NCBI GenBank assembly: GCA_002403905.1
Contig: DHIR01000088.1
Location: 1,871-8,939, forward strand
DNA from: Mucilaginibacter sp. UBA4741
GTDB lineage: Bacteria > Bacteroidota > Bacteroidia > Sphingobacteriales > Sphingobacteriaceae
Length of the DNA: 7,069 nt
Direction: 5' to 3'
In this document: piece after piece, positions 6,952 to 7,069 of the stretch
How the letters are laid out: each line of letters begins with the position of its first letter
How positions within the stretch are numbered: the first letter of the stretch is position 1
The notes under the pieces: generated by a model
What the model was told of the DNA's origin: nothing
The model's database searches: none
What the model saw: the letters and a program-made list of their open reading frames with translations, nothing else
Program-made: the position numbers and the translations under genes

Positions 6952-7069
6952 CCTCTAAATCTCCCCCGGTAGGGGAGACTTTTGAATAGATTTAATTAAA
7001 AAATATTATGAAAATTATAAGGTGGGCTTAGCGCGATGGCAAGTCTCCCTTCCGGGGGAGATTTAGAGG
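6952..7069. repeat. REPIN/MITE-like inverted-repeat element (may extend past the window)
   Basis: Arm 1 (6952-6981, 30 nt, CCTCTAAATCTCCCCCGG then TAGGGGAGACTT) returns as its reverse complement in arm 2 (7041-7069, 29 nt) with one base gap and one mismatch. The 59 nt between are AT-rich and contain a 10-nt palindrome, TTTAATTAAA (6991-7000). Each arm is itself a hairpin: TCTCCCC at 6960-6966 pairs with GGGGAGA at 6972-6978, and TCTCCC at 7044-7049 with GGGAGA at 7056-7061. Two palindromic units facing each other across a short spacer is the layout of a REPIN, or of a small non-autonomous element with terminal inverted repeats. No coding frame is evident. The element reaches the window edge, so its right boundary and any target duplication are not visible. 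It lies 15 bp upstream of the operon promoter. Confidence 0.8.

Overview
The window looks like chromosomal DNA from a member of the Bacteroidota, most likely a Sphingobacteriaceae-type organism (Mucilaginibacter/Pedobacter-like). The signs are moderately AT-rich coding sequence, genes without Shine-Dalgarno sites, a promoter of the Bacteroidota form (TTTG, 19 bp, TAnnTTTG-like), and several exported proteins of types common in that phylum. The genus is an inference from style, not from a marker gene.

Left part, plus strand: the last 48 codons of an unidentified gene (1-147), a secreted TlpA/ResA-type thioredoxin (195-716), a hairpin with a T-run (721-745) and a SRPBCC ligand-binding protein with a GTG start (760-1233). 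This block converges on the genes to its right with only 14 bp between the two stop codons.

Middle and right part, minus strand (read right to left): a membrane acyltransferase of the Acyl_transf_3 family (6883-5651), an exported acetyl-xylan-esterase-like hydrolase that overlaps it by ATGA (5654-4308), an outer-membrane beta-barrel protein (4210-3356), and 10 nt later a long secreted TPR-repeat protein (3345-1248). All four could be one transcript from the promoter at 6936-6906, although the 97-nt gap before the barrel gene leaves room for a second promoter. The first pair suggests adding and removing acyl groups (probably acetyl) on a cell-surface or extracellular glycan. The second pair are envelope proteins whose substrates cannot be read from sequence.

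The TPR gene carries a one-base frameshift near 1546. Removing one base joins the 610-residue and 84-residue frames into a 698-residue protein with a typical TPR-protein C-terminus. The right edge (6952-7069) holds a 118-bp inverted-repeat element, made of two copies of a roughly 30-bp palindromic unit facing each other about 60 bp apart, just upstream of the operon promoter. I see no phage, transposase, CRISPR or defence genes, and no clearly new system. The points most worth following are the frameshift, the REPIN/MITE-like element and the coupled acyltransferase-esterase pair.
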